Shown here piece by piece: positions 35,317-44,237 of a DNA stretch of 64,000 nt (positions within the stretch are counted from its first letter, which is position 1; every line of letters begins with the position of its first letter). Both the position numbers and the translations under genes were made by a program. Origin of the DNA: Paraburkholderia caribensis (GTDB lineage: Bacteria > Pseudomonadota > Gammaproteobacteria > Burkholderiales > Burkholderiaceae); the NCBI RefSeq assembly GCF_002902945.1, contig NZ_CP026104.1, positions 62,001-126,000 of the forward strand, in the 5' to 3' direction. The notes beneath the pieces are model-generated. The model was not told where the DNA came from and ran no database searches. It saw nothing but the letters and a program-made list of their open reading frames with translations.

Positions 35317-36567
35317 ATGCTGATGCTAAACCCTGGCGCGATGCGCTGCGCCTACCCGGAAACGCTACGAAGTATCCTGAACATGGAGGCGGCAAAAGAA
35401 AGCGAGGCGTGGCTTAAGACGTGGGAGTTCATCAACCCGCATGCCACACCTACCTGGAACCTGCCCGACCTTGCATCGGACACCGGCGTGAAGAGGGTTG
35501 TCGTAAAAGACGAATCAAAGCGTTCCAGCCTTGAAAGCTTCAAGGCATTAGGAGCGCCGGTCGCTCTGGTTCGTCTCCTCATGCGCACGCATCCCGACGC
35601 GGGATTTACGGCTCCAGCCTTGTTGCGCGGCATTCACTCCGCCGAACTCAGGCACTTCACCGTTGTGAGCGCAACGGACGGCAATCATGGGCGGGCGCTG
35701 GCGGCGGGAGCTAGAAGTGTGGGCTGCCGATGTGTAATCGTCATCCATCGCAACGTGAGCGAGGAGCGGCGAGCTGCGATTGCGCAGCATGGCGCAGAGG
35801 TAATCCGCATCCAAGGAAGTTACGACGAGTCCGTGGTGGAAGCCGACCGCCTTGCGAGAGAGTACGGCTGGCACGTCGTATCGGATACGTCGTACGAAGG
35901 CTACGAGACGATTCCGCGCGACGTGATGCAAGGCTATGCCACGATCGCGGCTGAGGTGAGCGTACCCACAAGCGACCGCGGTGTGGCTTTTCGCGGCGGT
36001 TATACGCATGTGTTTATCCCCGGTGGCGTCGGTGGGCTGGCGGCGGGACTCGTCAGCTACTTTTGGGAGCAGTCCGCCGAACGCAGGCCTACGTTTGTCG
36101 TGGTCGAGCCGGAGCAAGCCGACTGCCTCTATCAGAGTGCTATCCGTGGCACGGCCGCCGAGGCATCGGGTACGGTGGACTCCGTGATGGCCGGCCTCGC
36201 GTGCGGCAAGGCTTCGCCGCTCGCGTGGCGCTTTCTACGTCCGGCTGTCGATGCGTTCTTGACCATCCGCGACAGCGATGCGGTCGCAGCCATGCGCCGG
36301 CTCGCCGAGGGCACCGCGCGCGATATTCCGATGCTTGGCGGCGAATCTGGCGCGGCCAGTCTCGCCGGCCTCCTATCCGTCGCAGGTCGGGCGGCATGGC
36401 GCGACGCGATTGGTCTTGACGCGAACTCGCGAGTGCTTTTGATCAGTACAGAAGGGGCTACCGCGCCGGATCTCTACGCTCGGCTCTCAGGTCACTCGCC
36501 GCAGAATGTGTTGTCGGCTCAGGGTGCGTGGCTCGCGCACGGGGTGGGGGCCACGGACGTGGCGTGA
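35317..36567 (+). CDS. dpaL: Diaminopropionate ammonia-lyase
   Basis: A 416-residue fold-type II PLP enzyme that splits 2,3-diaminopropionate to pyruvate and two ammonia. PLP Lys76 is in the diagnostic KDESKRSSLESFKALG; next is SATDGNHGRALAAGARSVG, then SYDESVVEADRLAREYGWHVVSDTSYEGY, the tetraglycine-type PGGVGGLAAG and GGESGAASLAG. These match YgeX/DpaL throughout, and its length (E. coli about 398) fits. DpaL accepts both D- and L-diaminopropionate and some D-serine, which suits the amino-acid theme here. It follows the broken M20 gene and precedes decayed acyl-CoA dehydrogenase and DadA fragments. Confidence 0.88.
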   Translation: MLMLNPGAMRCAYPETLRSILNMEAAKESEAWLKTWEFINPHATPTWNLPDLASDTGVKRVVVKDESKRSSLESFKALGAPVALVRLLMRTHPDAGFTAPALLRGIHSAELRHFTVVSATDGNHGRALAAGARSVGCRCVIVIHRNVSEERRAAIAQHGAEVIRIQGSYDESVVEADRLAREYGWHVVSDTSYEGYETIPRDVMQGYATIAAEVSVPTSDRGVAFRGGYTHVFIPGGVGGLAAGLVSYFWEQSAERRPTFVVVEPEQADCLYQSAIRGTAAEASGTVDSVMAGLACGKASPLAWRFLRPAVDAFLTIRDSDAVAAMRRLAEGTARDIPMLGGESGAASLAGLLSVAGRAAWRDAIGLDANSRVLLISTEGATAPDLYARLSGHSPQNVLSAQGAWLAHGVGATDVA

Positions 36568-36622
36568 TGGTTGCACGCCACTACCGCTCGGCGCACAGAC
36601 AAAACTGAATGGGAGGCAAGAC

Positions 36623-37170
36623 ATGTATCCGTCTGATGAGCTCAAGGCGGATTTTCACCACACGGTCGGAATTTTTTTGCCACGGCCCGCGAGTTCGCGG
36701 CGAGCTTTGCCAACCGCAATCCTGCAGGCGAGGTCGACTGGGTGCGCGCTGCGCTCCAGCCCGCGTTTGCCGTGGGCTTGGCGATATCGAGGTGCCGGAA
36801 GCCGACGGCGCCGACCGCCAGCCGTTTACCGTACCCATTCGCGTGGCCGAGGAACTGAGTTGGCTCGCGCTGATTTCGGAGTCGCGTTCGCCCTAATCAA
36901 CCACCACGGGCCCACCACGCGCATTGCGTCGCATGCCAGTGGCGAAGCGAAGGCTCGGCCAATTCCCGCCATGCAACGCGGTGATGCAACTGGTTGTACT
37001 GTGATGTCGGAGCCGTGCGCCGGCAGTGATTTCGGTGCGATCCTGTCGACTGCAACGCGGGTCGGTGGCGGCTGCGCGGCGTCAGCAATGCCGCTGGCGC
37101 CGACCTATTTATGGCCTTCGCACAGACTTACGGTAGTCGCGACGGCATTTGCTGCTTCGTCGTCGAGGCA
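36623..37170 (+). pseudogene. Decayed acyl-CoA dehydrogenase
   Basis: A proper start (GGGAGGCAAGAC then ATG at 36623) leads into SDELKADFHHTVGIF, after which the frame shifts: FATAREFAASFANRNPAGEV and RVAEELSWLALISES lie in the next frame. Back in the first frame, FALINHHGPTTRIASHASGEAK and the FAD/substrate signature TGCTVMSEPCAGSDFGAI follow. The C-terminal half is missing and the sequence runs into a DadA-like fragment. At least two frameshifts. Confidence 0.75.
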
Positions 37171-37199
37171 GCGAGCGAGGGCTTCGTGGCTCGATCGCC

Positions 37200-37590
37200 C
37201 GCATGAAAGCGAGCTCCTCGTAATGACCAACACGTCGAATATCTGGCTTCGGATGTGGTCGTTGCGGCAGGCGCCTAGTCGGCGGATCTGTTGCAACTGC
37301 GCGGCATAAGGTTCCCCCGTGAAGCTGAACGCGGTTACCACGCCGCTGCCAAATCCGAACATGAATCTTAAATAGACGCTCACGTTCAGTTCTTGCGCGT
37401 TCGGGATGACGTCGACGGAAGACGGGTATGTGCTTTGCGGGCTCCCTCTCTGCCCGACTGCTTTCCTGTGGCTTGGCGCGTGGGCACACGTGCGCGGCTT
37501 GCATCTAGCGTTTGGGCACCTCGCGCTCAAGCGGGACGACGGGACCCGCCACGGGTCGGCGTGGCCGATCTGGTGATAGGCCTGAAGCGC
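37200..37590 (+). pseudogene. Fragment of a DadA-like FAD dehydrogenase
   Basis: Only the C-terminal half is represented, in mixed frames: ESELLVMTNTSN, then SDVVVAAGA, a stop, SADLLQLRGIRFPREAERGY, a further break, and PTAFLWLGAWAHVRGLHLAF. These follow the order of the intact protein at 22274 (MLVLTNTSN, DDVVVAAGVW, VPLEAERGYHAMLPN, VVGRLPRIPCVHLAF). Stops and frameshifts exclude function. It adjoins the acyl-CoA dehydrogenase remnant with no gap. Confidence 0.72.
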
Positions 37591-37755
37591 ACCATCGGTG
37601 CGCTCTCGTGCAGATGGTGCGCTTCTAATTTGTCGTCCTCGCCGTTTCGCTCAGATCGCTGGTCCGATTCGTTGGCGGCTACAAGCCAACGGTACTGTGG
37701 CCGCCTGTGCGAAGCCCGGCGCCGCCTATTCGCTGGACGTCAGGGGTTATTTTTT

Positions 37756-38880
37756 TCAGAAGCGAGTACGCAGGGCGAGCATTGCCCCCACGCTGCTCGA
37801 CTTGCCGCCAAAGGTGCCAAGCGGACTGTTCGGATCTTTAACAGCTGCGCCGGACAGGTGGCTGTAGTCGGCTTCCACATAGACGTCGGTCCTTTTGGAG
37901 AGCAGGTAGTCGGCGATACCGTAGATCGACCCCGTGCGTCCGCTCTGGCCCTGAGCGACGTTGGTCGTCCAGTCGTACATACCGGCCAGAGTAAAGATCA
38001 TGTACGAGCGTGGGGACCACGTGCCACCTACCTGAAGAAGGTGGTCAGTGCGCGGCGTGGTCTGCTTACCAGCGCCAGCGGCCGTGTTGTAATTGCCGAT
38101 CATGCTCGTATTGGCAAGCGGTTGGCCGCTGCCGCTAGCAGAGGGTGTGAAGCCAGCTTCGCGTCGCGTTTCGAGATAGTATGTTTCGACCGTGACCTTG
38201 TCGAATGAATAGCGCGCGGCCACGCCGCCCGCGTCCATCGCGTGAGAGTGTGAATCGACGGACTGCTGGCCAAACATGCCTGCACGCAGCGAGCCGTAAT
38301 TGTAGAGCAGGCTGCCAGCGGTGGTGGAACCAATTGAGGCCGAACCGGCCTGGTTTCCGAAGGACCGCTGCAGCTTGATGGACACCGGACCGAAGTCGTT
38401 CGCGTACTGCGCGGTGTTATCGTACCGCACACCGATCAGTCCGGCCTCCCATTCGTCCGGCCCGATGTTGCCCACGCCAATGGGATCGAAGCGCGCGATA
38501 AAATCGAAGCCCACGCTGTACTGACGACCAAGCTTCAACGAACCCCATGTCGTGTTCGACAGCCCCAGCCATGCGAACCGCCCGAACAGCTGGCCCTGCT
38601 GCCCGAATTGACCGTTCGTCACGCTGAAACCGTTTTCAAGGCCGAAGACCGCCGATGTGCCTCCACCGAGATCTTCCCGGCCGGAGAGGCCCCAGCGGCT
38701 GCCGGTGACCGCACCATCGGAGAGCAAGACCTGATTGGCCGAGCCCCCCTTGACCGGCTGGTTGGTTGCAAACCGGACACCCGTATCTGCGATGCCGTAG
38801 AGGATCACATCCGACTGTGCATATGCGCCATGCGCCGACAACCCGATAACGCAGATTGCAAGAAGTTTTCTCTTTTGCAT
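37756..38880 (-). CDS. Gram-negative trimeric porin (Burkholderia type)
   Basis: A 374-residue outer-membrane porin. AGGAGTATTG precedes the ATG at 38880. Signal peptide MQKRKLLAICVIGLSAHGAYA, then SDVILYGIADTGVRF, the first barrel strand of neisserial/Burkholderia porins. Loop 3 region contains FARFDPIG-type residues (FIARFDPIGVGNIGPDEWE), and SLKLGRQYSVGFDF and SRWGLSGREDLGGGTSAVF are family hallmarks; the chain ends ALRTRF with the sorting Phe. It gives passive uptake of small polar solutes, here perhaps amino acids for the adjacent catabolic island. Confidence 0.93.
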   Translation of the reverse strand: MQKRKLLAICVIGLSAHGAYAQSDVILYGIADTGVRFATNQPVKGGSANQVLLSDGAVTGSRWGLSGREDLGGGTSAVFGLENGFSVTNGQFGQQGQLFGRFAWLGLSNTTWGSLKLGRQYSVGFDFIARFDPIGVGNIGPDEWEAGLIGVRYDNTAQYANDFGPVSIKLQRSFGNQAGSASIGSTTAGSLLYNYGSLRAGMFGQQSVDSHSHAMDAGGVAARYSFDKVTVETYYLETRREAGFTPSASGSGQPLANTSMIGNYNTAAGAGKQTTPRTDHLLQVGGTWSPRSYMIFTLAGMYDWTTNVAQGQSGRTGSIYGIADYLLSKRTDVYVEADYSHLSGAAVKDPNSPLGTFGGKSSSVGAMLALRTRF

Positions 38881-39721
38881 CAATACTCCTGAAAATTAGG
38901 AATTCTTTATGTAAGTGAAAATTCAATTCCAATGCGTCAAGGTCTTCACATCGTGTCGCAGGGATTCACGATGCGTGACTGCACGATGCCGACGACGTAT
39001 ACGAAAAACCAGGGTTACCTGGCAATCGAGCGTGAGGCATCTGCAATCGCACTGACTGACATCGTAAAGACATCAAATCGCATAACAAAAATAGAAACCG
39101 AGTCTTTATGAGCAAGTCGCTCGTTATTCCCTTTTAGAATGAGCTTTTTTCTTCGGTGCCCGCACGTGACAGACGGCGCAACTTTCAGCGAGGTAGTCCA
39201 ACTTGTGGACCGACCGCTTCGAACGGGCACAGCGCTGCTGGCATGTGCTTTCCGAGCAGCGCGTAGGTGCATCGGCTGCGCGCTGGTCATCGAGGCGGTA
39301 AGGGGCGCAGATATGAAGGCATTGGGTGTCGGCGTCGGATCGGTTCCGTTGTTGAAGGTACGTCGAGCCAATGCCGGGTACCGTCTGGCGAATTCGATCA
39401 GCTTCGCGCTCGAACTTCGTCGGCATACTCACGGTAGCCGGCCGTGCAGCTTGTGTTGGAGGTGGATTATCGGAGACGTCGCCTGCGCGACGTCACGCTG
39501 AGCGCTCAGGCCGCAGCGATACAGCGTGTGACTCGCCTCAGTGATTTTGACGCGGCGTTGCGAGCCGGCATCGGTTGCACGCCGATTTGCTGCTGGGAGC
39601 AGCTTGAGGCGCTGGCTGAAGTTGCCGCGCGTCGTGACTAGTTTGCGGTCGGCGGCACTAGGCTTGAAGATCGATGACGCAGAGGCCAATATGCTTCACG
39701 TTCATATACGCGGCACGGCGG
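38881..39721. other. Stretch without a recognised gene
   Basis: About 840 bases between the porin promoter region and the second Lrp gene. Frames of 80-120 codons exist on both strands (for example reverse 39124-39432 beginning SMPTKFEREADRIRQ), but none reads like a known family and none has a convincing ribosome site. It may hold decayed DNA; the porin promoter must lie in the first 150 bases. Confidence 0.4.
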
Positions 39722-40198
39722 TCAAGCATCTTTTCCCACCGGAATCTCCATGGAGACCTTCACGCGATGCATAGCGACCGCCGTATAGAAGTGCTTTACG
39801 TTGCCGGCCTCAAAGAACAGTGAGCGGGTGAGCGCTTCGTATTCCGTCATGTCCTTGACGGACATGATCAACACAAAGTCGGCCTCGCCGGTGACGTAAT
39901 AGCATTGCTGAATCTGCGGACAGCGGAAGAAGCGATGTTTCACCGCGTCGAGCTGCTCGATCGCTTCGCTTTCCACCGCGACATTGACAATGATCGTCAT
40001 GCGGTTGCCGACCTCCTCTGGTCGCACGATGCTAACGTCCTTCCAGATTACGCCCTCGCTGCGCATCCGTTGCAGCCGTCGCGCGACGGCGGGCGTTGAT
40101 AGGTTGACCTCCTCGGCGATTGCGCGGTGCGTGGCGAGGTTGTTCGCCTGGACGATCTTCAAAATGTGCAGGTCAAAAGCGTCGAGGCGTGTGGTCAT
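39722..40198 (-). CDS. Lrp/AsnC-family transcriptional regulator (paralogue of 17634)
   Basis: A 158-residue Lrp-type regulator. The HTH reads LDAFDLHILKIVQANN and STPAVARRLQRMRSEGVI; the RAM domain includes IQQCYYVTGEADFVLIMSVK. Compared with the protein at 17634 the two are collinear without gaps over nearly the whole length. It is divergent from the DUF4148/acyl-CoA ligase genes and points toward the porin. It might control either. A dyad at 40406-40420 is a candidate site. Confidence 0.92.
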   Translation of the reverse strand: MTTRLDAFDLHILKIVQANNLATHRAIAEEVNLSTPAVARRLQRMRSEGVIWKDVSIVRPEEVGNRMTIIVNVAVESEAIEQLDAVKHRFFRCPQIQQCYYVTGEADFVLIMSVKDMTEYEALTRSLFFEAGNVKHFYTAVAMHRVKVSMEIPVGKDA

Positions 40199-40405
40199 TG
40201 CTGTATCTCTTGGTTAAGTGCGGGCTTGTATCACTAAGCGATTCGGGAGCCCGATCCAACGGCAAGGCTCGGGAAATTCTCCCATCGTGCAGGTGACGGC
40301 CGAAATCGGCGGTGAAAAAACTTAGGTTTTCTTTGCACGGCAGACGAATCAATTATGTTCCGGAGTTGCGTCGTTCTTCATGCCGATCTAAACCGCCGAT
40401 CTGCG

Positions 40406-40426
40406 TTCTCAAAATGAGAAAAACGC
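40406..40426. promoter_or_regulatory. Dyad TTCTCA-AAA-TGAGAA overlapping a motif shared with the first Lrp locus
   Basis: TTCTCA and TGAGAA flank AAA at 40406-40420, in the 437-base gap between Lrp and the DUF4148 gene. Its right arm extends into GAGAAAAACGC (40416-40426), which recurs at 18172-18182 upstream of the PotD-like gene next to the other Lrp. Possible Lrp-type site. The rest of the gap (40199-40635) shows no gene. Confidence 0.35.
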
Positions 40427-40635
40427 TTCTAAATGCACCGTTTTTGTATTTCGGATCGCATCTCTATCTCTGTATCATGGAATCTCGAGCTGTAGTACGA
40501 CCAAGGCGACCAATTCATCCCAGTCGTCTCTTCGATGCGCCGAGCGTCGGCGAAGCGCATCGCTTTTTCGCTCGGACTCGGTTCGAGAGACGCTGTTAAG
40601 TGTGCTTGATCAAAAGTCCATTGGGGAGATAGGCA

Positions 40636-40944
40636 ATGTCGAAGAAGCAACGGTTCGTCGTCTACGCAGCAGCTGTACTGTCTATGGGTTCCGGGCTGCA
40701 AGCGCTTGCGCAAGACCCGCAAAGCGTCACCAGCGGCACAGCGTTGAACACCGTACCGGCGTCGGGACCCGTGAGTAGGAAAGCGCAGTTGAAGGCAGAG
40801 CGCACAGAAGCACGCGCAAAGCGGCGTGCCGAGCTCAAGTCGTTGCAAGGCGCGGGCTATCAGCCGCAACAGAGCAGTACGGACTATCCGCAGGACCTGC
40901 TGAACGCCCAGAAAAAAGCGGCCGCCACCGGTGCGAGGCAGTGA
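40636..40944 (+). CDS. DUF4148-domain periplasmic protein
   Basis: A 102-residue secreted protein with a signal peptide (FVVYAAAVLSMGSGLQALA, cleavage near residue 26). The mature part is rich in Ala, Lys and Arg (RKAQLKAERTEARAKRRAELKSL) and ends GYQPQQSSTDYPQDLLNAQKK, the DUF4148 pattern. The fold and role are unknown; such genes are abundant in Burkholderia and relatives. A GGGGAGATAGGCA ribosome site precedes the ATG. Its stop overlaps the GTG of the following acyl-CoA ligase (GTGA), so the two may be co-translated, an unusual pairing. Confidence 0.8.
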   Translation: MSKKQRFVVYAAAVLSMGSGLQALAQDPQSVTSGTALNTVPASGPVSRKAQLKAERTEARAKRRAELKSLQGAGYQPQQSSTDYPQDLLNAQKKAAATGARQ

Positions 40945-42659
40945 GGGCGAAGGTTGTGAATTCACAAGCCGTCTCACCAAATTCTCGGCCGCAGCACTGG
41001 CCCGCGCATCTACCTACCCGTTTGACGGTCCCTGAGACCAACCTGTTCTTTAACGCTGAGGTCAGCGCCGCCCGCTTTCCCGACAAGCCTTTCCTGGTGT
41101 TCTACGGCCGCTCCGTTTCTTTTTCGATGTTTAAGGAGGAAGCTGAGCGGATCGCCGGATTCCTGCAGCATCACTGTGGCGTGCGCGCCGGTGATCGGGT
41201 TCTGCTCTATTCCCAGAACTGTCCGCAATGGGCGATCGCGTACTACGCGATTCTGCGAGCCAATGCGGTGGTCGTGCCGGTCAATCCGATGAATACGACA
41301 GAGGAGATGTGTTACTACGTCGAGGACAGCGAGGCCAGAACGATTATCGTAGCCCAAGAACTGTATGCGCGCGTCTGGAGCTTGCTGGAGCATCCTGAAG
41401 GCGGAGGGCTTGAACACGCACTGGTCGTGACGTACAGCGACTATATTCCCGCCACGCCCGATGCCTACTGGCCGGATTTCATCACCGCACCGTGCAACAT
41501 AAGCGGTCCTGGCGTTTCGCATTGGCGTGATGCCATCGCAGCTGCCAAAGAGCCTGGCCCCTTGATCGCAGGCCCTGACGATTTGTGCGTGATGCCTTAC
41601 ACATCGGGCACGACCGGCAGACCGAAGGGGTGCATGCACACGCATCGCAGCGTAATGTGCACTGCCTTGGGGGGCGTCCATTGGTTTGGCTCTACGCAAG
41701 ATTCGATACAACTCGCCGTACTGCCGCTCTTTCATGTGACGGGTATGCAGGGCGGCCTCAATGCACCGCTCTATAGCGGTGCCACCGTGGTAATGCTCGC
41801 GCGCTGGGACCGCGATGCGGCTGCGAAAGCCATTCAGCAGCATAGTATCGCTGGCTGGAATGCGATCTCCACCATGGTAGCGGACTTTCTCGCGAACCCG
41901 CAGCTCGACGACTACAATCTTTCGGCGCTGCGCTGGATACGCGGCGGAGGTGCCGCTATGCCCGTCCGTCTGGTGCGGAGGTTGAAGGCACGCCTCGACC
42001 TCGACTATATCGAGGGGTACGGTATGTCGGAGACGACAGGCGCTACGCACATTAATCCCGCACAGCGCCCCAAGGCGCAGTGTCTCGGCATTCCGGTCTT
42101 TGACATTGACGCGCGCATCGTCGACCCTGCTACGCTCGCGCCGCTGCCGCAAGGCGAGGCCGGTGAGATCGTCGTGCACGGTCCCCAGGTCATGCTGGGG
42201 TACTGGCACGCGCCCGAGGGTACGCGCAACGCCTTGGTTGAGATCGACGGCAAGATCTTCTTGCGCACGGGCGATCTGGGCTTTGTCGACGAAGACGGGT
42301 ACTTCTTTATGACAGACCGGCTCAAGCGCATGATCAACGCTTCGGGTTACAAGGTCTGGCCCGCAGAAGTGGAAGCAGCTTTGTACCGGCACCCTGCGGT
42401 GCATGAAGTGTGTGTAATCGCGGCGCACGACGATCATCGGGGAGAGACTGTCAAGGCACTGGTGGTACTTACCGCGCGCGCGCGCGAACATGTAAGTCCA
42501 ACCGACATCATTGCATGGGCGCGCCAGAACATGGCGGCATACAAGGTGCCGCGCGTCGTCGAATTTCTGGAGGCGCTCCCAAAGTCCGGCACCGGTAAGG
42601 TCATGTGGCGCCAGCTCCAAGAGGAGGAAGCCATCAAGGCGACGCGGCGAGACAAGTGA
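40941..42659 (+). CDS. AMP-forming acyl-CoA ligase (long/medium-chain type)
   Basis: A 572-residue ANL-superfamily ligase converting a carboxylic acid, ATP and CoA to acyl-CoA. P-loop MPYTSGTTGRPKGCMHTH, A5 core GYGMSETTGATH, A7 TGDLGFVDEDGYFFMTDRLK, hinge MINASGYKVWPAEVEAALYR, and catalytic Lys in LPKSGTGKVMWRQL. The annotated GTG start overlaps the DUF4148 stop; the fold proper begins near residue 33 (ETNLFFNAEVSAARFPDKPFL), so an internal start cannot be excluded. The substrate is unknown: no dedicated degradation genes follow directly, though the CoA-ester operon begins 550 bases on. Confidence 0.9.
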   Translation: MRAKVVNSQAVSPNSRPQHWPAHLPTRLTVPETNLFFNAEVSAARFPDKPFLVFYGRSVSFSMFKEEAERIAGFLQHHCGVRAGDRVLLYSQNCPQWAIAYYAILRANAVVVPVNPMNTTEEMCYYVEDSEARTIIVAQELYARVWSLLEHPEGGGLEHALVVTYSDYIPATPDAYWPDFITAPCNISGPGVSHWRDAIAAAKEPGPLIAGPDDLCVMPYTSGTTGRPKGCMHTHRSVMCTALGGVHWFGSTQDSIQLAVLPLFHVTGMQGGLNAPLYSGATVVMLARWDRDAAAKAIQQHSIAGWNAISTMVADFLANPQLDDYNLSALRWIRGGGAAMPVRLVRRLKARLDLDYIEGYGMSETTGATHINPAQRPKAQCLGIPVFDIDARIVDPATLAPLPQGEAGEIVVHGPQVMLGYWHAPEGTRNALVEIDGKIFLRTGDLGFVDEDGYFFMTDRLKRMINASGYKVWPAEVEAALYRHPAVHEVCVIAAHDDHRGETVKALVVLTARAREHVSPTDIIAWARQNMAAYKVPRVVEFLEALPKSGTGKVMWRQLQEEEAIKATRRDK

Positions 42660-43209
42660 TGCTGCTGTAGATTTGTAACATCCATGTGGCAGCGTGGCGT
42701 GGTTCGTCTCGTGCCGGATCTGCGGATCGCGTGGAGCGCGCGTCGTGACCGGCGCAAAGCGTCTTGCATCGCCTATCTCGTGATAAAAGCCGTTCCCGTC
42801 GTGCCACTTTGAGCAAGCGGTTGACGTAGCGGGTCGGCGACTGACACAGCGTGGTTTCATCGAGATCGTTTATCGGGAGTGGCAATGGAATAGGCTCATT
42901 GCCGCCAATCGTGCTTCCGCCACGCTGGAGGCAGCCATCGGCGAAGGCAACTGCTCGTCGTATGGGATGGCGCTCGCGCTTGCTTTATGCGACAACGTAT
43001 TCTCCGCCGCGTTGAGTCTACGGACAATTGAGGAATATAGAAGGGTCATTGAAACAAGAGAAAGTCAGTGTTTGCATCGGAGCTTGTGTGAGACACAGAA
43101 ATCGGGGATGCGGAATGGACATGCAGCAGTAGAACCACGTATGCTTCTTTAGGGCGGGGATCGCGGCCCATCCATTTCAATTCGGCGTCATTTTGCGGTG
43201 TGCTATGTG
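42660..43209 (+). other. Gap with possible gene remnants
   Basis: No intact gene. A short forward frame near 42800-43000 reads KPFPSCHFEQAVDVAG and later GNCSSYGMALALALCDNVF, which looks coding-like. The first phrase faintly recalls the KPYPSC motif of MmgE/PrpD proteins, but the rest does not follow, so I only note it. The end of the gap holds the promoter region of the LysR gene. Confidence 0.3.
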
Positions 43210-44112
43210 ATGCATTTTGGCCTTGTTGACCTTCAGACCTTCGCCGCTGTCGCGGAAGCGGGCAGCCTCACGCACGGCGCGGCGCGTGTCAATCTATCGC
43301 TCGCCGCAGTCAGCGCGCGCATCCGGCAGATGGAGGAGGTGGTAGGAGTGCCGCTTTTGGAGCGTCGCCCGCACGGCGTGCGCGTCACGGAGGCGGGTCA
43401 AACCTTCCTGCGCCACGCTCGCGCCACGCTCGGCGCGCTCCAACGGATGACGGACGACCTTGCGCAGTTCTCAGAGGGAATGCGCGGAACTATTCGCGTC
43501 ATCTCAAACACGAATGCACTTGTGGAGGCGCTGCCTGGACCGCTTAGCCGCTTTCTCTGCGACAACCCAAACATTAATATCGAGGTCGAACAGCGTCCGA
43601 GCGATGAGATCATTGCGGCCATCGCGGAGGGGGTAGCCGATATCGGCATCATCGCTTCGCCGCCCGAAGGCGTGGCGCTGACGACGTTTCCCTTTGCTAC
43701 TGATCGCCTGTGCGCAGTCGTGCCCGCTGTCGATGAGCGTTTCGTACAAACGCGGGAAATCGCCTTCTCAGATCTCATCGAGGTCGACTTCGTCGGACAC
43801 GAGCGTGGCTCATCAATCCAGGTCTTCCTGGAAAATCAGGCCAAACGGCTGCATCGTCCCCTGCGGCACCGGATTCAACTGGCGAATTTCGAGTCGATCT
43901 GCCGCTTGGTCGAAAACGGCGTGGGCGTTGCGATACTGCCAGAATCGGCAGCTCGGCGGCTCCAACGCTCGATGCGTGTGCGCCTGCTGCGCATCACCGA
44001 CACGTGGGCTTTGCGCAAGATACTGATCTGCGTGAACGACCTTGAGCGGCTGCCTTCTTCCACCCGACGCCTTGTTGAACATCTTGCGCGCCTTGGCGCC
44101 GCCTCCAGCTGA
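43210..44112 (+). CDS. LysR-family transcriptional regulator
   Basis: A 300-residue regulator. HTH: LVDLQTFAAVAEAGSLTHGAARV, then AAVSARIRQMEEVVGVPLLER. Effector domain from about residue 90 (GTIRVISNTNALVEALPGPL). The ATG at 43210 is chosen; the GTG at 43198 would add four residues. It is upstream of and in the same direction as the lyase operon by 125 bases and probably activates it. It belongs to the same LysR subgroup as the gene at 12503, which also adjoins CoA-ester genes. Confidence 0.9.
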   Translation: MHFGLVDLQTFAAVAEAGSLTHGAARVNLSLAAVSARIRQMEEVVGVPLLERRPHGVRVTEAGQTFLRHARATLGALQRMTDDLAQFSEGMRGTIRVISNTNALVEALPGPLSRFLCDNPNINIEVEQRPSDEIIAAIAEGVADIGIIASPPEGVALTTFPFATDRLCAVVPAVDERFVQTREIAFSDLIEVDFVGHERGSSIQVFLENQAKRLHRPLRHRIQLANFESICRLVENGVGVAILPESAARRLQRSMRVRLLRITDTWALRKILICVNDLERLPSSTRRLVEHLARLGAASS

Positions 44113-44237
44113 GAGAATAGTACAAGGCGCTGGATTCGGTTCGCGTTGAGCCAGGCTTCGCCAATCAGCGATTGTTCAGGAACCGATGGGAACAGAGAAT
44201 GAATCCCGTTGGCAATCGAACTTTTGGAGGTGAAGCA

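Noticed and set aside
39000..39720. Frames of 80-120 codons on both strands between porin and Lrp
   Set aside because: No family pattern, no ribosome sites; kept as an unassigned stretch.
40312..40599. A 95-codon forward frame upstream of the DUF4148 gene
   Set aside because: Basic, low-complexity composition, starts amid the intergenic dyad and has no homologue pattern; more likely regulatory DNA.
41010..42860. A 616-codon open frame antisense to the acyl-CoA ligase
   Set aside because: Long antisense frames are common in GC-rich genes; its residues (many His, Arg, Cys) show no family pattern, while the forward strand has all ligase motifs.
42800..43000. Forward phrase KPFPSCHFEQAVD as a possible MmgE/PrpD remnant
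   Set aside because: Only a short resemblance to the KPYPSC motif; the following residues do not follow the family, so no pseudogene was called.
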